64,000 nucleotides of DNA from Priestia megaterium (lineage in GTDB: Bacteria; Bacillota; Bacilli; Bacillales; Bacillaceae_H): assembly GCF_009497655.1 (NCBI RefSeq), contig NZ_CP023317.1, positions 2,943,501 through 3,007,500 of the forward strand. Direction: 5' to 3'. The translations under genes and the position numbers were made by a program. The notes under the pieces are model-generated. The model saw only the letters and a program-made list of their open reading frames with translations, ran no database searches and was not told the DNA's origin. Of this stretch, positions 1 through 6,993 are shown one piece after another. Position 1 is the stretch's first letter. Each line of letters starts with the position of its first letter.

Positions 1-155
1 TGCAAGCGATTCTCAATAAATAGGCGCTCAACAAATTTATTTAGCTGGGCTTGATACAAACGGCGCTCATCTAGCGTTTTTGCGTCTTGTATTTGCTGTT
101 TAAAGCGTTTGATTTGCTGTCTTTGTTCAACCGTTACATGATGAGAAAGAAGCAT
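1..155 (-). CDS. N-terminal part of an unrecognised protein (runs off the left edge)
   Basis: An open frame on the minus strand starts with ATG at 155 behind a very strong ribosome binding site (GGAGGGGG, about 4 bases upstream) and stays open to the edge, giving 51 residues that begin MLLSHHVTVEQRQQ. The visible part is charged and probably helical (rich in Gln, Lys, Arg), without a signal peptide or membrane segment. I do not recognise the family. The strong ribosome binding site and unbroken frame are the only evidence that it is a gene. Confidence 0.6.
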   Translation of the reverse strand, partial: MLLSHHVTVEQRQQIKRFKQQIQDAKTLDERRLYQAQLNKFVERLFIENRL

Positions 156-248
156 AGGTCCCCCTCCATTTCACTAACGTTTGAATTAAGTAAACCAAGG
201 TTTACCAAAACAAACAACAAACCTGTTAGCTTCTCTTACATAAATTTT

Positions 249-530
249 TTACTCAGCTTCTTTAGCTCCAACTAACGCTAAACCTGGGCCGTACGGCGTT
301 GTATGGACATCTAACATTAATTCATTTGTATAAGGCACAATAGAAGCTTCCATTGCTACTTGTACTCCGTCGACTTCATACATTTCATCATTTTCAAAAG
401 GCTCTTCAAAAGCTAACCCAATGTTAGGGATTTCACAGCTAATTCCTTTGAAATACAAGCGAATTCCTGTTATCTCCTGCTCTTCAAGTATATTGTTAAT
501 TAATTGTTTTGCTTCTGGTGTAATATGCAT
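249..530 (-). CDS. HesB/IscA-like (YneR/YqkB-type) family protein
   Basis: A 93-residue protein starting MHITPEAKQLINNILEEQ, the usual opening of the HesB/IscA-like fold. Canonical A-type Fe-S carriers have three conserved cysteines; here only one Cys is visible (Cys in GISCEIPN, about residue 32) and the C-terminal Cys-Gly-Cys is missing. This matches the cysteine-poor Bacillus branch (YneR/YqkB), whose role is not established. A Fe-S role should therefore not be assumed. It starts behind a GAAGGGG ribosome binding site and faces dps divergently. Confidence 0.75.
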   Translation of the reverse strand: MHITPEAKQLINNILEEQEITGIRLYFKGISCEIPNIGLAFEEPFENDEMYEVDGVQVAMEASIVPYTNELMLDVHTTPYGPGLALVGAKEAE

Positions 531-630
531 GACTACCCCTTCTTCCTTTCAATACTCTTGCTCTATCCTATCATATCTTTAGAGTTTTTAAAGAGAATAA
601 CTGCAATTTAAAAGCATTCTGATTATTATT

Positions 631-645
631 TAATAATAATTATAA
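631..645. promoter_or_regulatory. PerR box upstream of dps
   Basis: TAATAATAATTATAA matches the Bacillus PerR operator consensus TTATAATNATTATAA at all but one defined position. It lies just upstream of the dps -35 element. PerR control of Dps/MrgA ferritins by peroxide is established in Bacillus subtilis; control here is inferred from the site. Confidence 0.75.
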
Positions 646-652
646 ATAAGTA

Positions 653-680
653 TTGATTTTAATTTGATATTTGATATAAT
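653..680 (+). promoter_or_regulatory. Sigma-A type promoter of dps
   Basis: TTGATT (653-658), a 16-base spacer and a perfect TATAAT (675-680). Predicted transcription starts near 687, leaving about 35 bases to the dps start at 723 with AGGAGG at 708-713. Confidence 0.7.
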
Positions 681-722
681 ATAAACATAAGATAACAACA
701 ACTCATTAGGAGGCTATTAACT

Positions 723-1175
723 ATGAATTTAGAAAACGTATTGAACCAACAAATTGCCGATTTTAACGTATTATATACAAAGCTACATCGCTTTCACTGG
801 TATGTAAAAGGGCCTCAATTTTTTACGCTTCATGAAAAATTTGAAGAATTCTATAATGAGACGGCGGACTATATAGATGAATATGCAGAACGATTACTAG
901 CCATTGGAGGAAGCCCAATTGCTACGATGAAGCAATTTTTACAAGCAGCTACTCTTTCTGAAGATGGGAATGAGCAAACGAGTGAAGAAATGGTAGAAAC
1001 CTTAATTAATGACTATACGCTACTTGTTAAAAACCTAAAAAATGCAGTTGAAAAAGCTGAAGCAGCACATGATCACGTAACAGCTGACTTATTCATTGGA
1101 ACAATTGGCAACATTGAAAAACATATTTGGATGCTAAAAGCTGCTTTACCTGTAAAAACATCCGTACATGCATAA
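723..1175 (+). CDS. dps: Dps/MrgA-type mini-ferritin
   Basis: A 150-residue Dps-family protein, the usual length. Dps proteins form dodecameric cages that oxidise Fe(II) with peroxide and protect DNA. The inter-subunit ferroxidase residues are all visible: His25 (in RFHW), His37, Asp52 and Glu56, with the spacing of the Listeria and Bacillus proteins. AGGAGG lies 9 bases before the ATG. The gene is single, between its own promoter with a PerR box and a terminator at 1174, so it is probably peroxide-induced. Confidence 0.95.
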   Translation: MNLENVLNQQIADFNVLYTKLHRFHWYVKGPQFFTLHEKFEEFYNETADYIDEYAERLLAIGGSPIATMKQFLQAATLSEDGNEQTSEEMVETLINDYTLLVKNLKNAVEKAEAAHDHVTADLFIGTIGNIEKHIWMLKAALPVKTSVHA

Positions 1176-1200
1176 AAAGAGCCCAATCGGCTCTTTTTTT
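1174..1200. terminator. Bidirectional terminator between dps and the 1199-1750 gene
   Basis: AAAAAGAGCC, a 5-base loop, GGCTCTTTTT. A run of A on one side and T on the other makes it usable from both convergent genes; the minus-strand stop codon lies in the T run. Confidence 0.85.
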
Positions 1201-1750
1201 ACGTTTGTTGATTTCCTTTTTTTTGTTTTTGCAGCCACATAAAAAAAGACATATCATCGTAAATGTCATCTTCTAGCACAGCCTTATAGACATGATCACT
1301 CGTATAGTAGCGATTATATCCGCTTTGCTGCTTGAAAAATAAAATACATTCCCGCTTCTTTTCAGTGAGAAGTGATTTTAATAATACTTGTTTCTCAACT
1401 TTGCCCTTCACGATATTTTCTGGAAGCACGGAAATATCAAGCTTCCACTCTTCACCCTTCTGAATCATATACACACTCCACTGATACTTACCTTTTTCAT
1501 TAGCAAATATCATCTTATAAGGTTGAAAACGCTTTGTAAGCTGATACCCCATGTGAAAAATAGATTCTTCATCCATTTCATCATTTCCTACGTAAAAATT
1601 AATGATGCGATTTGTCATGACATTTAACTCAAAACTCTCCCCTGAGAGCGGGCAACCGTACTCTCTTAACAAATTAAATAAACGGTTGGATACCACCAGT
1701 TGATTTGCTTCATGTTTTAATTCACTTGAGTATGACAGCAGCTCATTCAT
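1199..1750 (-). CDS. Uncharacterised 183-residue protein
   Basis: Soluble, charged protein starting MNELLSYSSELKHEANQLVV and ending with a basic Lys/Gln-rich tail (QKQKKGNQQT). No membrane segment, signal peptide or catalytic motif is obvious, and I do not recognise the family. AGGGGAATC precedes the ATG. It is monocistronic and convergent with dps. The frame is unbroken with normal composition, so it is very likely real. Confidence 0.7.
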   Translation of the reverse strand: MNELLSYSSELKHEANQLVVSNRLFNLLREYGCPLSGESFELNVMTNRIINFYVGNDEMDEESIFHMGYQLTKRFQPYKMIFANEKGKYQWSVYMIQKGEEWKLDISVLPENIVKGKVEKQVLLKSLLTEKKRECILFFKQQSGYNRYYTSDHVYKAVLEDDIYDDMSFFMWLQKQKKGNQQT

Positions 1751-1958
1751 GTTTTTTGATTCCCCTATCTATAGATCGTGAATTGTTATTGATATTCGCT
1801 TTTTTTTTATAAAACCCTTTCACTTTTACCCTTTAATTAACTAACTAGAGGTAAATTAAGTTATGTAGAGCAACATTTTATGAATAAATCAAGTTTGAGT
1901 ATAAAACTTAAAGAAGTTTAAAGACTATAGTCGATACCGATTTTAAGGAGGACTTAGT

Positions 1959-2591
1959 ATGAATAATCACGAACTTCCTACAAACATGCAAACTGGAGCT
2001 GTCCCCCCTCAATTGAACCATGGAGGGCATGAGCTATTTGACGTTCATGAAACACTTGCCGGCTCGATCAATGTAATGGATCAGTTTATGATGTTTAGGC
2101 AATATGTAAAAGAACAAGAGCTGCTTGATATTATTGATCGGCAATATCAGTTTATTTTAAATGAATATAATTTAATCGTAGAAGCTTTTTCTACTGGCCA
2201 AAAGCCGGCCGGTTCTACACATGTATATAACATGAAGCAGTCTCATACCTTTGTTTATGGCTTAAAGCCTTCGCAGCCTAAAAAGCCGAATCAGTCCGTT
2301 GAGGAAATTAATGAAAAAGGAATTTCAGGTCATATGCTGGGTCTAGTCAAGTCTCAAGCATCTCTTTTAACTATGACAGCTTTAGAAATAACTAATCCTG
2401 TTGTTCGCCGAATATTCGGAGACAGTGTTCCTAATTGGATTGAAATGGCTTATGAAATTTCTCTTTATCAAAACAAACATCATTATTATCAAGTGCCGCA
2501 GCTTGCAAAAGAAGATATGCAGCAAATGATCACAAGTTTCGCAAAAGCTACTGCCTCTCCTCAGATGCCTAATAACCATAAGCTGCATTAA
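1959..2591 (+). CDS. Coat-F family spore coat protein
   Basis: A 210-residue protein with the CotF-domain pattern: a helix around residues 30-70 (DVHETLAGSINVMDQF, then a YQFILNEYNLIVEAF-like helix) and a second all-helical part around 120-195. CotF-type proteins are spore-coat or coat-associated, made in the mother cell late in sporulation. AAGGAGG precedes the ATG by 9 bases. I could not place a clear sigma-E, K or G promoter in the 200 bases upstream. A strong terminator follows at 2631, then a repeat element. Confidence 0.8.
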   Translation: MNNHELPTNMQTGAVPPQLNHGGHELFDVHETLAGSINVMDQFMMFRQYVKEQELLDIIDRQYQFILNEYNLIVEAFSTGQKPAGSTHVYNMKQSHTFVYGLKPSQPKKPNQSVEEINEKGISGHMLGLVKSQASLLTMTALEITNPVVRRIFGDSVPNWIEMAYEISLYQNKHHYYQVPQLAKEDMQQMITSFAKATASPQMPNNHKLH

Positions 2592-2593
2592 TT

Positions 2594-2866
2594 ACAAAGA
2601 GGCTGGGGCAAACGTATTTTAATTAAAGGAAGATCCGAACGATTCATCGTTCGGATCTTTTCATTAGTATGATGAATATAGGTTATGTTTAGAGTTGATT
2701 CTAGCTGTTGATTGGAGGGAAAGGCGAAGACTTCTGCGGGAAGTGAAGTCATGCACGGAAATCAACAGCGGTGGAACAAGCGATCCATACTCGACCATTT
2801 ATCCAATTTGTTCCCCTTTAGATTCGATTGATATAGTTGTGTCTCAATCTCTTTTGCGCATATATT
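2594..2866 (+). repeat. Interspersed intergenic repeat, copy A (internally shortened)
   Basis: Begins AAAGAGGCTGGGGCAAACG, contains a terminator hairpin, then CTAGCTGTTG...GGAGGG.AAGGCG, a GCACGGAAATCAACA block and GGTGGAACAAG, and ends GTGTCTCAATCTCTTTT. The last three blocks recur in the same order on the minus strand at 34309-34505. The two outer ends are imperfect inverted repeats of each other (AAGAGGCTGGGGC against AAGAGATTGAGAC). Copy A lacks about 50 bases present in copy B. An open frame of 60 codons inside it has no ribosome binding site. Confidence 0.7.
2631..2661 (+). terminator. Strong terminator after the coat-F gene
   Basis: A 13-bp perfect stem, AGATCCGAACGAT paired with ATCGTTCGGATCT, followed by TTT. 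It lies inside repeat copy A. Confidence 0.85.
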
Positions 2867-2973
2867 TCAGAAAATGACAAAAAACTATGCATTTTGGATT
2901 ATTTTCTGAATATTTGTAGTATTTTGATTAATTATGTATTATAATACAGTTAACTAATAGAGAGGAGTGAGAG

Positions 2974-3003
2974 ATGCATCATATATACTCGGATTACAGT
3001 TAA
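2974..3003 (+). CDS. Possible 9-residue leader peptide
   Basis: AGGAG, 6 bases, then ATG and the frame MHHIYSDYS followed by TAA. It lies within the candidate leader RNA, and a second strong Shine-Dalgarno (AAAGGAGGTG) begins right after its stop. Length and position suit a leader peptide, but nothing else supports translation. Confidence 0.25.
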   Translation: MHHIYSDYS

Positions 3004-3127
3004 AGGAGGTGTCATAACACGCTCGCAATACGTTTGCTAAAAGTCAGTTGAACTGTAGAACCGATATGTGATAGACCATGATGGTAAAGTTAAGATTAAT
3101 TCCCCTAAATGAACATGTAACATAATA

Positions 3128-3168
3128 AACTGCTTCTTTTTCTTTTTAAAGATAGAAGCAGTTTTTTT
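3128..3168 (+). terminator. Terminator between leader region and CorC-like gene
   Basis: AAACTGCTTCT paired with AGAAGCAGTTT around a T-rich loop, followed by a run of T. It closes the 2940-3168 region before the gene starting at 3260. Confidence 0.85.
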
Positions 3169-3259
3169 ATGTGCGTTTTTCTTTTCCCGATTTAATACAT
3201 GTTTTCTCCACTTTGGCTAACACTTAAGATATACATTTACGTACAAGGTGGTGACTTTG

Positions 3260-4585
3260 ATGATCGCCGTAAAATTACTATTAGTCGCAGTTTTGATTGC
3301 ATTAACTGCTTTTTTTGTAGCGACAGAATTCGCTATTGTAAAAGTAAGGAGTTCAAAAATCAACCAGCTTCTAGAAGAAGGAAACAAAAAAGCCGTATCT
3401 GCCAAACACGTTATTACGCATCTAGATGAATATCTATCGGCTTGTCAGCTTGGTATCACCATCACGGCTCTCGGGCTTGGTTGGCTTGGTGAACCGACGC
3501 TAGATCGGTTGCTTCATCCTCTTTTTACTACCTTCCATACGAACGAGCCGCTTGCTGGTATTTTATCTTTTGTCATTGCATTTGTTGTTATTACCTTTTT
3601 ACATGTTGTCTTAGGAGAATTAGCTCCTAAAACGTTTGCTATTCAAATGGCTGAACAAATTACGCTGAACTTTGCAAAACCGATTATCGTGTTTTACAAA
3701 CTTATGTATCCGTTCATTAAAATATTAAACGGCTCAGCTCGTATGTTGACCAAGATATTTGGTATAACGATGATTTCGGAAAATGAAGCTGCTCATAGTG
3801 AAGAAGAACTTCGCATTTTGTTATCTGAAAGCTTTGAAGGCGGTGAAATTAATCAGTCCGAATATCGATATATGAGCAAAATTTTTGATTTTGATGACCG
3901 TTTAGCTAAAGAAGTAATGGTCCCACGAACGGAAATTGTAAGTGCTTCTAAAGATGACGTGGTAGAGGTTTTTTTGCAAATTGCAAATGTCGAAAAATAT
4001 ACCCGCTATCCAATTGTTGAAGATGGGGATAAAGATAAGATAATTGGTCTCGTTAATATTAAAGAAATTTATAATGATATTGTATTTAACGAAAAAGACG
4101 GAACTAATACGTTAGAATCATATGTCAAGCCTATTTTTAAAGTGATTGAAACCGTACCTATTCATGACTTGCTTGTAAAGATGCAAAAAGAACGCATTCA
4201 AATGGCTATTCTTTTTGATGAGTATGGTGGAACGGCGGGGCTTGTGACAGTAGAAGACATTATTGAAGAAATTGTGGGAGAAATTCGAGATGAGTTTGAC
4301 ACGGACGAAATTCCTTATGTACAAAAAATTAAAGACGATCATTACATTCTTGACGGAAAAATGCTCATTAGTCAAGTAAATGATTTACTTGGTACGGATA
4401 TTAGCGACGAAGAAGTAGATACCATTGCCGGATGGGTGTTAACCGAAAAGTTTGATGTGACCAAAAATGATATCATTCAGCATGAGCAATTTTACTTTAA
4501 AGTTTTGATTATAGAAGATTTTCACATTAAGTATATAGAAGTAAAAAAAAGAAAGAAGAAAGAAAAAAAGGATGATCATCATTAA
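3260..4585 (+). CDS. CNNM/CorC-type membrane protein (MpfA/YhdP family, 'hemolysin' family)
   Basis: A 441-residue protein: an N-terminal DUF21/CNNM domain with about four membrane segments (residues 1-150; MIAVKLLLVAVLIALTAFF first), two CBS domains (about 205-330, including RYPIVEDGDKDKIIGLVN and ILFDEYGGTAGLVT), a CorC_HlyC domain (about 345-430) and a Lys-rich tail. In B. subtilis the close relative MpfA (YhdP) exports magnesium; substrate here is inferred from that. The longest frame begins at GTG 3248, but AAGGTGG at 3245-3251 fits ATG 3260. It follows the candidate leader RNA. Confidence 0.9.
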   Translation: MIAVKLLLVAVLIALTAFFVATEFAIVKVRSSKINQLLEEGNKKAVSAKHVITHLDEYLSACQLGITITALGLGWLGEPTLDRLLHPLFTTFHTNEPLAGILSFVIAFVVITFLHVVLGELAPKTFAIQMAEQITLNFAKPIIVFYKLMYPFIKILNGSARMLTKIFGITMISENEAAHSEEELRILLSESFEGGEINQSEYRYMSKIFDFDDRLAKEVMVPRTEIVSASKDDVVEVFLQIANVEKYTRYPIVEDGDKDKIIGLVNIKEIYNDIVFNEKDGTNTLESYVKPIFKVIETVPIHDLLVKMQKERIQMAILFDEYGGTAGLVTVEDIIEEIVGEIRDEFDTDEIPYVQKIKDDHYILDGKMLISQVNDLLGTDISDEEVDTIAGWVLTEKFDVTKNDIIQHEQFYFKVLIIEDFHIKYIEVKKRKKKEKKDDHH

Positions 4586-4597
4586 TCATCCTTTTTA
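4566..4597. terminator. Bidirectional terminator between the CorC-like gene and spo0M
   Basis: AAAAGGATGAT and ATCATCCTTTT around an 8-base loop; it overlaps the end of the upstream gene. Confidence 0.85.
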
Positions 4598-4614
4598 GTT
4601 ATTTAAAATCCCTT

Positions 4615-5568
4615 TTACCAATCGTCTCCTCCATCAAAAAAGTCTCCATCCAACAGATCCTCCCCGGCTTCTTCAATATCTTCTCCAATTTCACCAAGCG
4701 CCGAGTCTTCAAACATATCATCGATCAAATTCTCAATGAGCAGCCCGCCTAACATACCGGCTGCAAAGCCTCCCATTGCTCCTCCTAACCCGCTCATACG
4801 TGGATGATGTGAATGCTGATCATAGTGAGAAGGCTTATAGTATTCATAGTCTCGAGGATTTTCCATCATCTCTTCCATCGCTTCTTCCAGCAAACGAGCG
4901 ATAGTGGATGGATGGCTTAGTTCATCATTTGTAAAAAAGAGTTCGTTTTTTATTTCCCTCTCCCGGCCGAAAGAAGGCAAATCTAGCTCCAATAGCATTC
5001 GGATACCTTCTCGTTCAATGGCTACCTCAAACTCAACTTCATTTACATATCCCTTTAAGAAGTCTGTAGGAAAAAATGCAAATTCTTGTTTGTATCCGTT
5101 AAATTTTCCTGAATGACGTTTTTCTCTAAACCCAAGTGTTTCAAAGCCCTCTACTAGCTGATATAAGCTTTCTGGAGCTTTAATGCGCACAGGGTCCCGG
5201 TCTGTTGAGTCAACTCCCCCTTCAATATCTAAGTGTGTCTTAAAGAAATAGCTAACGTTGCTCGCAGAGATTGGAAGATCCAAAGGTAAATGATATGTAA
5301 ATGGAATTTCCTTTTTCTCACCTTCATTAATTGTAAATGCAGAAGCTGCGCGCAGGCTTTCCACACGATGTGTATGCATTTGACCGCTTTTCATTTGAAC
5401 TTCAAGCCAAAATTCAACATCAATTAAATTAATATGTTGCTGAACGTTTCCGCCTTGGATGAAAATAGCTCCTTCAATGACATGACCGAGCGTATAGGCT
5501 GTTTCATTTAATCGTAAATCTACTTTGGCAGCTCCAACTCCCATTTTAGCAAACATTTTTTTAAACAT
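4615..5568 (-). CDS. spo0M: Sporulation-control protein Spo0M
   Basis: A 317-residue protein whose first 240 residues match the arrestin-like Spo0M family (opening MFKKMFAKMGVGAAKVDLRL, then GHVIEGAIFIQGG). The B. subtilis protein is about 258 residues; the extra length here is a His-rich stretch (about 245-255), a Gly-rich segment (GLGGAMGGFAAGMLGG) and a very acidic C-terminus rich in Glu and Asp. Spo0M affects early sporulation and the cell envelope; its mechanism is unclear. GGAGGAGG precedes the ATG. An ECF-type promoter lies at 5602-5628. Confidence 0.9.
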   Translation of the reverse strand: MFKKMFAKMGVGAAKVDLRLNETAYTLGHVIEGAIFIQGGNVQQHINLIDVEFWLEVQMKSGQMHTHRVESLRAASAFTINEGEKKEIPFTYHLPLDLPISASNVSYFFKTHLDIEGGVDSTDRDPVRIKAPESLYQLVEGFETLGFREKRHSGKFNGYKQEFAFFPTDFLKGYVNEVEFEVAIEREGIRMLLELDLPSFGREREIKNELFFTNDELSHPSTIARLLEEAMEEMMENPRDYEYYKPSHYDQHSHHPRMSGLGGAMGGFAAGMLGGLLIENLIDDMFEDSALGEIGEDIEEAGEDLLDGDFFDGGDDW

Positions 5569-5601
5569 TTTTTTCCTCCTCCAAAATGCTCTTACTATAT
5601 A

Positions 5602-5628
5602 TACGAAGTATACCGTTTATAAGTTTCA
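5602..5628 (-). promoter_or_regulatory. ECF (sigma-W/X-like) promoter of spo0M
   Basis: Read on the minus strand: TGAAAC (5628-5623), 17 bases, CGTATA (from 5605). TGAAAC-N16/17-CGTA is the consensus of Bacillus ECF sigma factors such as sigma-W. From memory, B. subtilis spo0M is in the sigma-W regulon, which supports the call. Confidence 0.65.
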
Positions 5629-5634
5629 ACTTAC

Positions 5635-5663
5635 AAAAAAAGAACTCAATTTCTTGAGTTCTT
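5635..5663 (-). terminator. Terminator after the His-rich gene
   Basis: AGAACTCAA and TTGAGTTCT around TTTC. The T run is on the minus strand, matching the His-rich gene that ends at 5687. It lies just upstream of the spo0M promoter. Confidence 0.8.
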
Positions 5664-5686
5664 TCTGTTGCTTTAAAGCTCCTGTA

Positions 5687-6055
5687 TTAAAAAACCCAGC
5701 CCCAGCAGCAGTTACGTCTTTTGCAGCAATGACGTTTTCTACAACCGCCGTGATGACAGCCACTGTGGTTACCATCGTGATGCCCTCCATCGTGGTTACC
5801 GCCGTGATGTCCACCATGATTGTCGCCATGACCCCCACCGTGGTGACCGCCGTGATCGCCACCGTGACCCCCGCCATGATGACATTTTTTATGACCTGAA
5901 CGATGATCATCATCATGTTTAGGACAATGATCGTTATGCTTATAATCGTTATGACAGCATTTTCCTTCATGGCTACTTCTTGGATCATAACCAGAAGTTT
6001 TGTAATAATACTGATTAGAACACCAGCAACAGTTCTTTTTGTTGTTGTAACTCAC
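5687..6055 (-). CDS. His/Gly/Cys-rich protein, probable spore-surface or metal-binding protein
   Basis: About 122 residues of low-complexity sequence: a Cys/Tyr-rich head (NCCWCSNQYYY), a central tract of about 50 residues built from HHGG, HGDN and HDGG motifs, and a basic Cys-rich tail (CRKRHCCKRRNCCWGWVF). His and Cys at this density suggest binding of zinc or copper, or Cys crosslinking as in coat proteins. ATG 6064 touches its Shine-Dalgarno (AAGG), so GTG 6055 five bases after AAGGATGG is preferred. A sigma-K-type promoter lies upstream. Two other frames over this region are open only because of the repetitive codons. Confidence 0.7.
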   Translation of the reverse strand: MSYNNKKNCCWCSNQYYYKTSGYDPRSSHEGKCCHNDYKHNDHCPKHDDDHRSGHKKCHHGGGHGGDHGGHHGGGHGDNHGGHHGGNHDGGHHDGNHSGCHHGGCRKRHCCKRRNCCWGWVF

Positions 6056-6114
6056 ATAAACCATCCTTATCTATAAATAAGATTTATATAGGCAATTTTA
6101 TACCTATATATAAA

Positions 6115-6142
6115 TAGATTATGTAAACTAGTACAAGGAAGT
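6115..6142 (-). promoter_or_regulatory. Sigma-K type promoter of the His-rich gene
   Basis: On the minus strand: AC (6142-6141), exactly 17 bases, CATAATCTA (6123-6115). The sigma-K consensus is AC-N16/17-CATANNNTA, so all defined positions match. Transcription would start about 50 bases before the gene. Confidence 0.6.
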
Positions 6143-6204
6143 GCATTGCTGTGGGCCATGACCTAAGCCTGTTTTTAGGAGTATATGCGGGGCAGCTAAG
6201 ACAA

Positions 6205-6237
6205 GAAAAAAAGCCATCTAAAGATGGCCTTTTTTAT
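6205..6237 (-). terminator. Terminator after the CBS gene
   Basis: AAAAAAGCCATCT and AGATGGCCTTTTTT around AA, at the end of the gene ending at 6234. Confidence 0.85.
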
Positions 6238-6653
6238 ATTTGATTTTTCACTTTACTTGCGCTTTCTGCATAAAACTCCAGAATTTCTCTTCTTCTCACA
6301 ATTCCAATAAATACACCTTGATCATCCGTTACAGGAACAAAATTTTGGTCAATTGCTTTTGAAAGGATGTTTTGAACTTCATCATATATAGCAACTGGGT
6401 TATAATCTTGATAGCGGTCAATCTCTGTTAATTTAATATTTTCCGTATCTTGAAAGCGATAGTCTCCTAGGCTTTTTAACTTCCAAAGAAGATCTCCTTC
6501 AGTAAGAACGCCTACATATTTACCATCATCGTCAACCAGCGGAACTGTAGAATAGCGATGATACTCCATTTTTTCAAGAGCCTGTCTTAATGTGGATTGA
6601 ATATTTAGTGTTACAACATCACTTTTTGGTACTAAGAAAAATGCAATATTCAT
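6234..6653 (-). CDS. Stand-alone CBS-pair protein, paralogue of the kdp-linked CBS protein
   Basis: A 139-residue protein made only of two CBS motifs: residues about 1-65 (STLRQALEKMEYHRYSTVPL, then GVLTEGDLLWKLKSLG) and about 80-135 (FVPVTDDQGVFIGIVRRREI). CBS pairs bind adenine nucleotides; the similarly built B. subtilis DarB/CbpB binds c-di-AMP. The protein at 37768-38202 has nearly the same sequence throughout and sits in a kdp operon with c-di-AMP riboswitches, so nucleotide sensing linked to potassium is a reasonable guess. This copy is monocistronic, and no riboswitch is visible upstream. Confidence 0.85.
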   Translation of the reverse strand: MNIAFFLVPKSDVVTLNIQSTLRQALEKMEYHRYSTVPLVDDDGKYVGVLTEGDLLWKLKSLGDYRFQDTENIKLTEIDRYQDYNPVAIYDEVQNILSKAIDQNFVPVTDDQGVFIGIVRRREILEFYAESASKVKNQI

Positions 6654-6993
6654 TTTTTAATCTCCTTTTCCTTACCCGCTCATCTTACGATTTCTATTTA
6701 TTTTTTCAGTTTTCGGCTTATTTTAATGTTTTAATCATACAAAATGCAGCTCGCAGTTATCTTACATTTACAACTATAAGCTGTCAATCCTAAGCTATGT
6801 AATTTCGGCTTCTTATTTTCTTTATTACAGTACCCGTTTTCTAAATAATCAAATCCTAATTTTTAGAAAAACACGTCTAGTTAAAATGATGGTTCCTACA
6901 GCTGCTTTTTTATACTAATAAGGGCCGGAAGAGCTACTTTCAGCTCTTCTTCTCTGCGATAAGAACGCAACTGAACCTCATTATATGCTCTGT
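6654..6993. other. Non-coding gap between the CBS gene and the esterase
   Basis: 340 AT-rich bases. The only structure seen is a perfect 8-bp hairpin at 6928-6949 (GAAGAGCT, loop ACTTTC, AGCTCTTC) 45 bases after the esterase stop. It lacks a T run, so it may be a weak terminator or mRNA end. The CBS gene promoter must lie in the left part, but I saw no convincing -35/-10 pair. Confidence 0.5.

Larger units (their letters stand above)
2940..3168 (+). ncRNA. Candidate leader RNA ending in a terminator, upstream of the CorC-like gene
   Basis: A TATAAT at 2940-2945 (best -35 candidates TTGTAG or TTGATT are poorly spaced) is followed by about 215 bases with several short pairings (GTGTcataACAC, CAGTtgAACTG) and two good Shine-Dalgarno sequences, then a strong terminator at 3128-3167. 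The CorC/MpfA-like gene starts 92 bases further on. The sequence does not match the M-box, yybP-ykoY or T-box consensus as I know them. It could be an attenuator or an independent small RNA. Confidence 0.4.

Noticed and set aside
249-530. Calling the IscA-like protein an Fe-S carrier
   Set aside because: The C-terminal Cys-Gly-Cys needed for cluster binding is missing.
1751-1958. Sporulation sigma-factor promoter for the coat-F gene
   Set aside because: TGAATA and GTATA -35-like sites were found, but no matching -10 at correct spacing.
2695-2877. 60-codon ORF after the coat-F gene
   Set aside because: Lies within repeat copy A, has no ribosome binding site, and its counterpart in copy B has a different frame.
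5525-5988. Two further long open frames over the His-rich gene (one on each strand)
   Set aside because: They are readings of the same GGN/CAY repeats in other frames, composed of improbable Thr/Val/Ile/Met runs, without ribosome binding sites.
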